A DNA stretch of 64,000 nucleotides from the NCBI RefSeq assembly GCF_005924265.1, contig NZ_VCLB01000004.1:310001-374000 (forward strand), written 5' to 3'. The notes below the pieces were generated by a model that saw only the letters and a list, made by a program, of their open reading frames with translations, ran no database searches and was not told the DNA's origin. Position 1 is the first letter of the stretch. The number at the start of each line of letters is the position of its first letter. The position numbers and the translations under genes are program-made. Source of the DNA: Martelella lutilitoris. GTDB lineage: Bacteria; Pseudomonadota; Alphaproteobacteria; Rhizobiales; Rhizobiaceae. This document shows, in pieces, positions 36,531-44,343 of this stretch.

Positions 36531-37427
36531 TCAGCCGGCGACCGGCTCATCCTTCACCGCTTCGCGAACCGTCCCCATGACGGAGGATCCGGCCGGAGAA
36601 AGCGGCGGCACCGTGCGCATGAATGCATCATCGCCGCGCATCTCCGCAACCAGTGACTTCAGAACCGGCGTTCCGCCATGTGCATCCACAGCCTCGATCC
36701 GGGCCTTTGCCCGGGCGCGCAGCGCGTCCGTGACCGGCCCCTGATAGAGCTGGACTGTATCAGCGGGATAGGGATTTGTCATACCACCGATCATACCAGC
36801 GCCGCCGGCCGCCACCATTTCCGGGAGGATTCGGTCATCGCCGGTGAAGATCGACAATTGCGGAAAGGCCTCGATCAACTTCAGCCCATCGGCGAGGTTG
36901 CCGGTGGAATCCTTGATGCCGATGATGCGCTCACCGAACCGTTCCAGCATCACCTCCACCAGCGGCACATCGAATTTGACGCCGGAAAAGTGCGGGAAGT
37001 TATAGAGCACGATCTCGATATCCGGCGATCCGGCCCGCTTGATCATCGCCTCATAGAAGTCGGCAACCGCTTCGTTCGAGGACGGCGTGTAATAATAGGG
37101 CGGGATCACCAGCGCCGCGCGCGCGCCGACCTCGGCGATCACAGCAAGCATTTCGCCCGCCTCGTCGACGGCGGAGGCGACGACGCCCGGGATATGGCGC
37201 TTCAAGTCCATGCCGGCATCGGCGAGCGCACGCAGGGCTTTGGCCTTCTGGCGTGTCGAAAACGAAGCCCCCTCGCCCGTCGTGCCGAATTCGGAGACGA
37301 AGGAACAGCCTCCGGCAAGCACGAATTCCATATGCGACTTGAGGCGTTGCACGTCGATTTCGAAATCAGGCGTCACCGGCGTGATGCACGCTCCCACGAC
37401 GCCCCTTAGATCACTGTCCGCCAGCAT
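36531..37427 (-). CDS. DapA/NAL-family aldolase
   Basis: A 298-residue TIM-barrel class I aldolase of the DHDPS/N-acetylneuraminate lyase family. FGTTGEGASF is the substrate carboxylate loop, YNFPHFSG has the catalytic Tyr, and GIKDSTGN holds the Schiff-base Lys near residue 167. With a GntR regulator and uronate/rhamnose genes beside it, a 2-keto-3-deoxy acid aldolase or dehydratase role fits better than lysine biosynthesis, but the substrate is not proven. Confidence 0.87.
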   Translation of the reverse strand: MLADSDLRGVVGACITPVTPDFEIDVQRLKSHMEFVLAGGCSFVSEFGTTGEGASFSTRQKAKALRALADAGMDLKRHIPGVVASAVDEAGEMLAVIAEVGARAALVIPPYYYTPSSNEAVADFYEAMIKRAGSPDIEIVLYNFPHFSGVKFDVPLVEVMLERFGERIIGIKDSTGNLADGLKLIEAFPQLSIFTGDDRILPEMVAAGGAGMIGGMTNPYPADTVQLYQGPVTDALRARAKARIEAVDAHGGTPVLKSLVAEMRGDDAFMRTVPPLSPAGSSVMGTVREAVKDEPVAG

Positions 37428-37468
37428 GATGTTCCTTTCCGGATATTGATCGGATGTTTTATCCTATA

Positions 37469-37483
37469 ACTGATACAATCAGT
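37469..37483. promoter_or_regulatory. Candidate GntR operator
   Basis: ACTGAT-ACA-ATCAGT is a perfect inverted repeat in the gap between the divergent DapA-family and TRAP genes. A further ATCAGT half-site follows at 37490-37495, 12 bp on (about one helical turn). Natural target for the GntR at 35815. Confidence 0.5.
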
Positions 37484-37583
37484 ATTTACATCAGTGATCG
37501 AAACCCGTAAAGTCCATTTTGCCCGCCGGGACATTTTGGTACATGAGGGGCCCGGCAGACCTGACGTTTAGGGAGGAATGATT

Positions 37584-38573
37584 TTGAAGAAGTCACTTAT
37601 CGCCAAGGCTCTCCTGTGCTCCGTGTTCATTGCGACGCCCGCTCTGGCCCAGGATCCGATCGAACTGAAGATGACCGTGCCGAGCGTGCCGACCGACCTG
37701 CACACCAAGGCGCTGCATGTCTTCAAGGACGAAATCGAGAAGGAAATGCCCGGCGCGTTCGACGTGCAGATCTATGATTCGGGCTCGCTGTTCGGCCAGG
37801 GGGCGGACCTCGACGCGCTTCAGCGCGGCAATGCCGAAATGACCTATGTTTCCTATCAGCTGATCGCCGACGCGCTGCCGCAATATGGCCTCTTGACCGC
37901 CGGCTACCTGTTCCAGAGCCCGCAACATTACCGCGCCTTCCTGGCAAGCGATATCGGGACGGAGTTCAAGCAGACCGTTTCCGACGAGATGGACATCCAG
38001 CTGCTCGACGCCTGCTATCTGGGCACCCGCCAGTTGAACCTGCGCAACGAAATGGACATCCAGACCCCGGATGATCTTGCCGGCGTGAAGCTGCGCATGC
38101 CAAGTTCCGATGCATGGCTGTTCCTCGGCAAGGCGCTTGGCGCCAACCCGACGCCGCTGCCCTTCGGCGAAGTCTATCTCGGTCTCCAGACCGGTACGAT
38201 CGACGCCCAGGACAACCCGCTGCCGACCGTCGAGGCCGCCAAGTTCTACGAGGTCACCGACCAGATCACGCTGACCTCGCATCTCGTCGACGCCATCAAC
38301 TTCTCCGTCTCCAACATCTTCTGGGATGAGCTGGACGACGCGCAGAAGGAAGCCGTCACCAAGGCCGCCAAGGCGGCATGCGACTGGAACAATGCCGAGC
38401 GCGTGAAGGTCGAGCAGGACCTCGTCGCCTTCTTCGAGGGCGAGGGCCTGGTGGTCACCACGCCGGATGTCAACGCCTTCCGCACCCATGTCCAGGAGGC
38501 CTACATGAACTCGCCGCGCGCAGCCGACTGGCCCCAGGGCTGGATCGAAAAAATCAACCAGCTGGCCGAGTGA
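37584..38573 (+). CDS. TRAP transporter substrate-binding protein (DctP), second system
   Basis: A 329-residue DctP protein with signal LKKSLIAKALLCSVFIATPALA. I place the start at TTG 37584, since GGGAGG at 37571-37576 is 7 bases away; the in-frame ATG at 37578 is only one base from it. MPSSDAWLFLGKALGANPTPLPFGEVYLGLQTGTIDAQDNPLPT is the standard DctP core (shown in part), with the ligand Arg in LRMPSSD. Divergent from the DapA-family gene; possibly a uronate or oxoacid transporter. Confidence 0.92.
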   Translation: MKKSLIAKALLCSVFIATPALAQDPIELKMTVPSVPTDLHTKALHVFKDEIEKEMPGAFDVQIYDSGSLFGQGADLDALQRGNAEMTYVSYQLIADALPQYGLLTAGYLFQSPQHYRAFLASDIGTEFKQTVSDEMDIQLLDACYLGTRQLNLRNEMDIQTPDDLAGVKLRMPSSDAWLFLGKALGANPTPLPFGEVYLGLQTGTIDAQDNPLPTVEAAKFYEVTDQITLTSHLVDAINFSVSNIFWDELDDAQKEAVTKAAKAACDWNNAERVKVEQDLVAFFEGEGLVVTTPDVNAFRTHVQEAYMNSPRAADWPQGWIEKINQLAE

Positions 38574-38579
38574 TCCGCC

Positions 38580-39086
38580 ATGCCGGCCCGAGACAATGCC
38601 AATGCCCTGCGCAAGTGGGGCATTTTTCTAAAGGCGGTCGCGGACACGATCGGCGCCCTGTTCTTTCTGTCGGCCTTTGTCGGCTTCATCATCCAGATCT
38701 TCTACCGCTACGTGATGAACCGGCCGCTTCTGTGGACCGAGGAATTCACCATGATCGCCTTCGTCTGGGCGGTCTTCTGGGCGGCGGCCTTTTGCGTTCC
38801 GATCCGCGAGCACGTCTCCTTCGACGTTGTCTATGACATTGTTCCCGAGCGCACGCGGCGGATTTTCACCATGTTTTCGATGGTGATGCTGATTGCCGCA
38901 TTTGCCCTCCTGATACCCTATACCTGGGACTATCTGGACTTTCTGACACGCAAGAAGAGCTCGGTTCTGCGCATCCCGATGAACTATGTTTACGGCTGCT
39001 ACCTGCTCTTTCTGTTCGGCTTTACCGTCCAGGCATTCTGGCGGCTCGCGCGACTTTTCGGAGCCAAGTGGACCGAAGAGATCTGA
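38580..39086 (+). CDS. TRAP transporter small permease (DctQ), second system
   Basis: A 168-residue DctQ-type protein with four membrane helices, six bases after dctP. LLWTEEFTMIAFVWAVFWAAAFCV is the family's typical second-helix region, and FDVVYDIVPERTRR the following cytoplasmic loop. Confidence 0.92.
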   Translation: MPARDNANALRKWGIFLKAVADTIGALFFLSAFVGFIIQIFYRYVMNRPLLWTEEFTMIAFVWAVFWAAAFCVPIREHVSFDVVYDIVPERTRRIFTMFSMVMLIAAFALLIPYTWDYLDFLTRKKSSVLRIPMNYVYGCYLLFLFGFTVQAFWRLARLFGAKWTEEI

Positions 39087-39101
39087 CGGGGGACTTTTGA
39101 C

Positions 39102-40406
39102 ATGGCATTTCTTTCCGAGCATGCGCTGATCGTCATGCTGGTCATCATGGTGACGATCACGATTACCGGTCTGCCCTTCGGCATCTCGATGATCGTCGCC
39201 AGCATCTTCTATCTGTTCCTGGCCGGTCGCGATGTCGGCCTTGCCGCCGAGAACGTGCTGAACGGCGTGTTCGGCAATTTCGTCGCCCTCGCCGTGCCGC
39301 TCTTCATCTTCGCCGCCAATGTGATGAACGAGGGCAAGATCTCCGACAGGCTGCTGGACTTCGCCCTCGCCGTCGTCGGCCGACTTCCAGGCGGCCTGGC
39401 GCAGGTCAACATCTTCACCAGCCTGATCTTTTCCGGCATGAGCGGATCGGCGATCTCGGACGCCGCCGGCGTCGGCAAGATCATCACCGAGATGATGATG
39501 AAGGAGGGCCGCTACCCGCGTGGTTTTGCCGGCGCGCTGACGGCCGCCTCCGCCGTCGTCGGCCCGATCTTCCCGCCGTCGATCCCGATGGTCTTCTACG
39601 CGCTGATCTCGTCAACCTCCGTCGGCGTGCTTTTCCTCGGCGGCGTCGTGCCGGCAATCCTGATGTGCACCGTCATGGCGGTCGCCGTCGGCATCATGGC
39701 CAAGGTCCGCGGCTTCCCGATCGAAGAGGCTGTGCCGTTCCGCGCCTTGCCGCTGATCATCATCCGCGCTTTCCCGGCATTGTTGATGCCAATCATCCTC
39801 TTGGGCGGTATCTATTCGGGCATCTTCACACCAACCGAGGCTGCTGCCGTTTCGGCGCTTTATGCTCTGCTGCTCGCCGTCTTCGCCTACAGAGTGCTTG
39901 GCCTGCGCTCCTTCTGGAACGTGGTCGTCTCCAGCATGAAGACCACGGCCGTGGTCACCATGGTGCTCTGCGGCGCCTTCATCTTCAACTACGTAATTAC
40001 CGTCGAGCGCGTCCCCCAGGCCGTTTTCCACCTGTTCGAAAGCTTTCAGCTGGAGACTTGGCAGTTCCTGATCCTGCTCAACATCCTCTATCTCCTGCTC
40101 GGCTGCATCCTCGACGTTTCGACGATCATGCTGGTGGTGACCCCGCTCTTCATCCCGACGGCGGCAGCGCTCGGCATCGATCTCAATCATCTGGGCATCG
40201 TTTTGGTCTTCAACATGATGATCGGGCTGATCACCCCGCCCTATGGCATCCTTCTGTTCATCATCAAGGCGCTGAACGGGATACCATTGTCGGAGATGAT
40301 CCGGGAGACCTGGTTCTTTATGGCGATCCTGATCACCATGCTGCTCGCGCTCACCTTCATCCCGAGCCTCAGCCTTTGGCTGCCGCGCGCGGCGGGCATG
40401 CTCTGA
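39102..40406 (+). CDS. TRAP transporter large permease (DctM), second system
   Basis: A 434-residue DctM-type permease with more than ten membrane segments. It contains SGMSGSAISDAAGVGKI and FPPSIPMVFYAL, and the C-terminal NHLGIVLVFNMMIGLITPPYG motif. Completes the TRAP set begun at 37584. Confidence 0.94.
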   Translation: MAFLSEHALIVMLVIMVTITITGLPFGISMIVASIFYLFLAGRDVGLAAENVLNGVFGNFVALAVPLFIFAANVMNEGKISDRLLDFALAVVGRLPGGLAQVNIFTSLIFSGMSGSAISDAAGVGKIITEMMMKEGRYPRGFAGALTAASAVVGPIFPPSIPMVFYALISSTSVGVLFLGGVVPAILMCTVMAVAVGIMAKVRGFPIEEAVPFRALPLIIIRAFPALLMPIILLGGIYSGIFTPTEAAAVSALYALLLAVFAYRVLGLRSFWNVVVSSMKTTAVVTMVLCGAFIFNYVITVERVPQAVFHLFESFQLETWQFLILLNILYLLLGCILDVSTIMLVVTPLFIPTAAALGIDLNHLGIVLVFNMMIGLITPPYGILLFIIKALNGIPLSEMIRETWFFMAILITMLLALTFIPSLSLWLPRAAGML

Positions 40407-40511
40407 GCGCGAGAGATCGACAGAAAAGGCAAAAGGCCGGCTCGATGGTCAGACCGGGCCCAGACTACAGACAAAGCCCGTTGCAGCTGCACGAAGCCTG
40501 CTCCCCATTCT

Positions 40512-40630
40512 CCGTCACCCCGGCCCTGAGCCGGGGTCCAGGGCCACAAAAATGCCTTTTGCCACAGCGTTTTAGGCGCGATGGTCTGCGCAATTTAGCC
40601 ATGGATGCCGGCTCAAGGCCGGCATGACGG
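40512..40630. repeat. Pair of alphaproteobacterial intergenic palindromes
   Basis: First palindrome CCCCGGC-CCTGA-GCCGGGG (40518-40536). Second ATGCCGGC-TCAAG-GCCGGCAT (40605-40625). Outer CCGTCA (40512-40517) and TGACGG (40625-40630) also pair, so the whole can fold as one long structure. Similar short GC-rich palindromes are scattered between genes in many alphaproteobacteria. It explains most of the 309-bp gap 40407-40715, downstream of two convergent genes. Confidence 0.7.
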
Positions 40631-40715
40631 ATGAGGGTGGAGCATATTTTTCAACAAACAGAGGCCGGCTGAATGATGAACCGACCTTTCTCATCCTCCA
40701 GAGCGAACGAAAGCC

Positions 40716-41144
40716 TTACCGCTCGACGAGCTCGATCAGGATACCGTCGGGATCGCGGCAGAAAGCGACCTTGCCGAGGATGTCGCGGTTATAGGCCTGG
40801 CGCGGGGCCTCGACCATTTCCACGCCGGCAGCCTCAAGCTTCCCGTAAAGCGCCTCGACATCGTCAAAGCAGAAGGTCAGATGACGAAGGCCCGCACGCC
40901 CCGCCGCAACGTCTTCGGCCATCAGCGCGCCGGTTGCCGGCCCCATGATCTCCAGCATTCCGTTGCCAGCGTCGAGAAAGCAGAGCTGATGGCCTGCCCG
41001 TGCCCGATCAATCGGCTCGCCATCGGAGCGCTCGTCGCCAGAGCGGCGGACGACCAGCTTGAGGCCAAGCAGATCAACATAGAAATTCAGACTTTTATCG
41101 ATGTTGCTGACGGTCATGCCGACATGCTCGAAACCCTTCAACAT
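40716..41144 (-). CDS. VOC family (glyoxalase/dioxygenase-like) protein
   Basis: A 142-residue VOC-fold metalloprotein made of two beta-alpha-beta-beta-beta modules. Metal ligands are visible: His7 (FEHVGMTV), Glu in GMLEIMG, His in LRHLTF and Glu in LIELVER. The Arg/Asp-rich loop RRSGDERSDGEPIDRAR is unusual in length. Last gene of a leftward operon with two oxidoreductases and a regulator; its reaction is unknown. Confidence 0.85.
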   Translation of the reverse strand: MLKGFEHVGMTVSNIDKSLNFYVDLLGLKLVVRRSGDERSDGEPIDRARAGHQLCFLDAGNGMLEIMGPATGALMAEDVAAGRAGLRHLTFCFDDVEALYGKLEAAGVEMVEAPRQAYNRDILGKVAFCRDPDGILIELVER

Positions 41145-41160
41145 GGATCTTCAAAACTCC

Positions 41161-41943
41161 TCATTCTTCCGCTTCGCCGGATGAGAAGCGGCCAAGCTCA
41201 TCGGCCCGCAGGAGTTCATCCGTGACATTGTTGATATGGCGTTCCATCGCATGGCGCGCGGCCTCGCCATTGCGCATCTTCAAGGCCGCGACGATGGCGT
41301 AGTGGTCGCCGATCCACAAGGCGCGCACCTTCGGCGCATGGATATGGCGATGCACGCGCTGCCACATGCGCGACGTGTCCCGCTGGTCCCAGAGCGCCTG
41401 GATCATCGACAGGATAATGGCATTTCCGGTCATGTTGGCGATCGTCAGATGGAACTCGCGATCGCCCTTTTCGTTCAGGAACACCTCGTCGGTCTCGAGC
41501 TGCATGCGCTCGATGCACTCCTCGAGCTCCATGATGTCGTAGCGCGTGGCGCGCTCGGCGGCGAGCGCGGCAGCGCTCGCTTCCAGAGCCAGACGGGCCT
41601 CGAGCAACTCGAACGGCCCCGGCCCGACATCGGTGTTGAGCGCATCGAAAGAGAGCGCGTTGACATGAGCCGGCAGGACGATGATGCCGGCGCGGCCGCG
41701 CACCTCGACAATGCCGCGCATTTCAAGCGCGATGACGGCCTCGCGCACCACGGTGCGGGAAACCTCCAGCTGCTCGGCAAGCTCGCGTTCGGATGGCAGG
41801 CGCCAGTCCGGCCGATCCTGATTCTCCTCGATCATTCGCGCGATCCGGCGCGCGACGACCTGATAGAGCCGTTTGGCCGCCAGCAGGCGCACCTTGCGGC
41901 CGCCGCCTGCCCCTTCGTCTTCGCCCTTCCGCTTTTCCGCCAT
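41161..41943 (-). CDS. GntR family regulator (FadR/FCD type)
   Basis: A 260-residue FCD-type GntR regulator. A basic N-terminus (GGGRKVRLLAAKRLYQ) precedes the winged helix DWRLPSERELAEQLEVSRTVVREAVIALEMRGIVEVRGRAG; the C-terminal FCD domain has NDxF-like and His metal residues. It is embedded in the operon 8 bp from the dehydrogenase gene and could bind the palindrome at 44142-44175. Confidence 0.9.
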   Translation of the reverse strand: MAEKRKGEDEGAGGGRKVRLLAAKRLYQVVARRIARMIEENQDRPDWRLPSERELAEQLEVSRTVVREAVIALEMRGIVEVRGRAGIIVLPAHVNALSFDALNTDVGPGPFELLEARLALEASAAALAAERATRYDIMELEECIERMQLETDEVFLNEKGDREFHLTIANMTGNAIILSMIQALWDQRDTSRMWQRVHRHIHAPKVRALWIGDHYAIVAALKMRNGEAARHAMERHINNVTDELLRADELGRFSSGEAEE

Positions 41944-41950
41944 GGCCCTG

Positions 41951-43024
41951 CTATCCCAGCTCAGGCAGCCACGACCTGTAAAGCGGATGATCCGCGGCGA
42001 TTGGCATCGGCGTCGGCATGCCGGTCCGGTCGGAATGATAGGCGGCCGTCACAAGCTCCAGCGAGTTGCGCGCATCCTGCAGCGTGACCGGCGGCGCGCC
42101 GCCTTCCAAAAGCGCGTGATGGAAGAGTTCGAACTGACGCGTATAGCCGTCCTCCGTCTTCTCCATCTCGGCAAGCGCGGCATCCACCACCTTCTGCTGC
42201 GCCTCGTCCTTGGCGATGAAGCGCCAGGGATCGCGGCCCATCGTATAAGGCTCGAGGATGCTCTCGACTGTGACATTCTCGAAGCAGAAACGCAGCCGTG
42301 AAATCTCCTCGTGCGAGTTGAGCGTCATCGACAGAGCGGCAAGCGAGCCGTTCTTCATCCTGACGGCGAGCGCCATCGTGTCCTCGGTCTCGATCGGATT
42401 GTTGAGCGTCGCGCCATAGGCGAACACCGCGTCGCAGGGACCGTGGATATAATTGAGCATGTCATGGGCATGGATCGCGTGGCCCAGAAGGCCGCCGCCA
42501 AGCTCGGTCTTCCACTTGCCGCGCCAGTCGACGGCAAAATAGTCCGGCGAACGCCACCAATGGGTCTCGATCGTGGTCAGGAAGGCGCGACCGGTGATCC
42601 CGAGCTCGGTCAGGCGCTTCAGCTTCTGCAGCCCCATGCCGTAGCGATACTGAAAGATCGGCATGATCGTCTTGCCGGTTGCCCTGACGATCTCCGCCAT
42701 GGCATCCACATCGGCGACCGAGCCGAACAGGGGCTTTTCGCAGATGACATGCTTGCCGGCCTCAAGCGCCCGCCGAGAAAGGTCGAAATGGCTGTGCGGC
42801 GGGGTGCAGATGTCGATGATGTCGATATCGTCGCGCGCAAACAGCGTCTCGACATCCTGGACATATTCCGGAATGCCGTATTCATCGCAGAGCCGGCGGC
42901 CGCGCTCCTCGTCCAGCGAGCATAGCACCGGCACCTCGAACAGGTCCGCATTCCATTTGAAGCCGGTCAGATGACGCGCTGCAATGCCTGCGCCGATCAC
43001 GGCGACGCGAAATTTCCTTGTCAT
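41951..43024 (-). CDS. Gfo/Idh/MocA family oxidoreductase A
   Basis: A 357-residue NAD(P)-dependent sugar oxidoreductase. The N-terminal Rossmann motif VIGAGIAARHLTGF, the EKPLFGSVADVDAM motif (the family's EKP) and a beta-sheet substrate domain with GGGLLGHAIHAHDML are seen. The start is ATG 43024, with AGGAG 8 bases upstream; the GTG at 43033 overlaps that site. It lies 21 bp after a second family member. Confidence 0.9.
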   Translation of the reverse strand: MTRKFRVAVIGAGIAARHLTGFKWNADLFEVPVLCSLDEERGRRLCDEYGIPEYVQDVETLFARDDIDIIDICTPPHSHFDLSRRALEAGKHVICEKPLFGSVADVDAMAEIVRATGKTIMPIFQYRYGMGLQKLKRLTELGITGRAFLTTIETHWWRSPDYFAVDWRGKWKTELGGGLLGHAIHAHDMLNYIHGPCDAVFAYGATLNNPIETEDTMALAVRMKNGSLAALSMTLNSHEEISRLRFCFENVTVESILEPYTMGRDPWRFIAKDEAQQKVVDAALAEMEKTEDGYTRQFELFHHALLEGGAPPVTLQDARNSLELVTAAYHSDRTGMPTPMPIAADHPLYRSWLPELG

Positions 43025-43045
43025 TCGATTCACTCCTGGACCCGC

Positions 43046-44056
43046 TCAGCGCGGCGAAATATCGTCGGCCTTCGCCTGCGCCTCGAGCGACAGGCGGCAG
43101 ACCTCGAACACATGATCATGGGTCATCGCGGTCTCAGTTCGATCCCGCACATCGGCGACGAACTGGTCGAAATACTCAATCGGCTCTTCCGAGCAGTCGA
43201 AATATTCGACGCCTGCCTTATTGGCGAGGAAGAGGTGATCCTTGCCCTCCCGGCCGGCGATGTCGATATATTTGCGCAGTTCGATATAGCCATCAGTCCC
43301 CAGAATGGTCAGCCTTCCGTCACCCCAGGTCGGCAGCCCGTCAGGCGTGAACCAGTCGACGCGAACATAGCCTGAAGCGCGGTCGCTGCGCAGCAGCACC
43401 TCGCCGAAATCCTGAAACGCGGGGAATTCCGCCGTGCCGAAATTGCCGATGCTGGAAGCGAAGACCTCGCCCTTTTGCGATCCGGTAAAGAACAGGAACT
43501 GGTCGATCTGATGGGAAGCGATGTCAACGATAATGCCGCCGAAGCGCTCCGGCTTGAAGAACCAGTCGGGGCGCGTCTCGAACTGCTTGCGGTGCGGGCC
43601 CATGCCGATCGTCTGCACGACCGTGCCGATGGCGCCATCCTTGACCAGCTTGCCGGCCTTGACGGCGGAACGCACGCAATGGCGCTCGGAAAAGCAGATG
43701 GAAAAGATCCGGCCGGTTCTGGCTACCGCTTCCTTCACGGCCTCCAGTTGTTCCGGCGTCGTCACGCCCGGCTTGTCGACCATAACATCCTTGCCGGCCT
43801 CCATGGCGCGGATCGCGAGAGCAGCCCGGTCAGCCGGAACCGCCGCGATACAGATGACGTCGATCTGCGGATCTGCGAAGATCGCATCCCGGTCCATAAC
43901 CGGGGTCTCGGGATAGGTTTCCCGCATCGTCTCGATCAGCGCCGGCACCGTGGTCCGGTCGCAATAGCCGGCAAATTCGGCGCCTGCCGCAATCAGCCCT
44001 TTTATCTGTCCGAAAATATGCCCGTGGTCGTTGCCCACGGCCGCAAACCTTACCAT
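43046..44056 (-). CDS. Gfo/Idh/MocA family oxidoreductase B
   Basis: A 336-residue member of the same family, starting at ATG 44056 (MVRFAAVGNDHGHIFGQIKG), with GGAGG 9 bases before it. The HGH motif replaces the usual glycine-rich loop. VDKPGVTTPEQLEAV matches the EKP position as DKP. The substrate domain carries GIIVDIASHQIDQFLFF with the catalytic Asp/His pair. With the partner enzyme, a two-step inositol/sugar oxidation is plausible (inference). Confidence 0.87.
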   Translation of the reverse strand: MVRFAAVGNDHGHIFGQIKGLIAAGAEFAGYCDRTTVPALIETMRETYPETPVMDRDAIFADPQIDVICIAAVPADRAALAIRAMEAGKDVMVDKPGVTTPEQLEAVKEAVARTGRIFSICFSERHCVRSAVKAGKLVKDGAIGTVVQTIGMGPHRKQFETRPDWFFKPERFGGIIVDIASHQIDQFLFFTGSQKGEVFASSIGNFGTAEFPAFQDFGEVLLRSDRASGYVRVDWFTPDGLPTWGDGRLTILGTDGYIELRKYIDIAGREGKDHLFLANKAGVEYFDCSEEPIEYFDQFVADVRDRTETAMTHDHVFEVCRLSLEAQAKADDISPR

Positions 44057-44136
44057 CCGTTCTATCCTCCTCTCAGCCGGACAGCCACGCGAACCAGACC
44101 GGTTCAACACGCGGCGCGCCCGTACTTTGGACAGAC

Positions 44137-44175
44137 CAGATAAGAATCCCGTCCTTCTGTCAAGACGGGATTCTT
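44137..44175 (-). promoter_or_regulatory. Promoter overlapped by a perfect 12-bp inverted repeat
   Basis: Arms AAGAATCCCGTC (44142-44153) and GACGGGATTCTT (44164-44175) pair perfectly. Read leftward, the loop contains TTGACA (44158-44163), an exact -35 hexamer; a TATCTG -10-like hexamer (44137-44142) follows after 15 bases. It lies 81 bp upstream of the oxidoreductase operon. The rest of the gap (44057-44343) shows nothing else. Confidence 0.6.
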
Positions 44176-44343
44176 CGGAAACATCAAACAGAATGCCTTG
44201 AAATACGGCATTTACAGACCCGGAAGGTCTTCAGCCGCAGAAGCAGAGAAGAAGAAGACGCGAAACTGGTCCAACCAAACCTGTCGCGCCTCCCTCTTTG
44301 CGGCCTATCGGTGAAAAGCAAGGAGGACGGCAACGAGGCAGCA

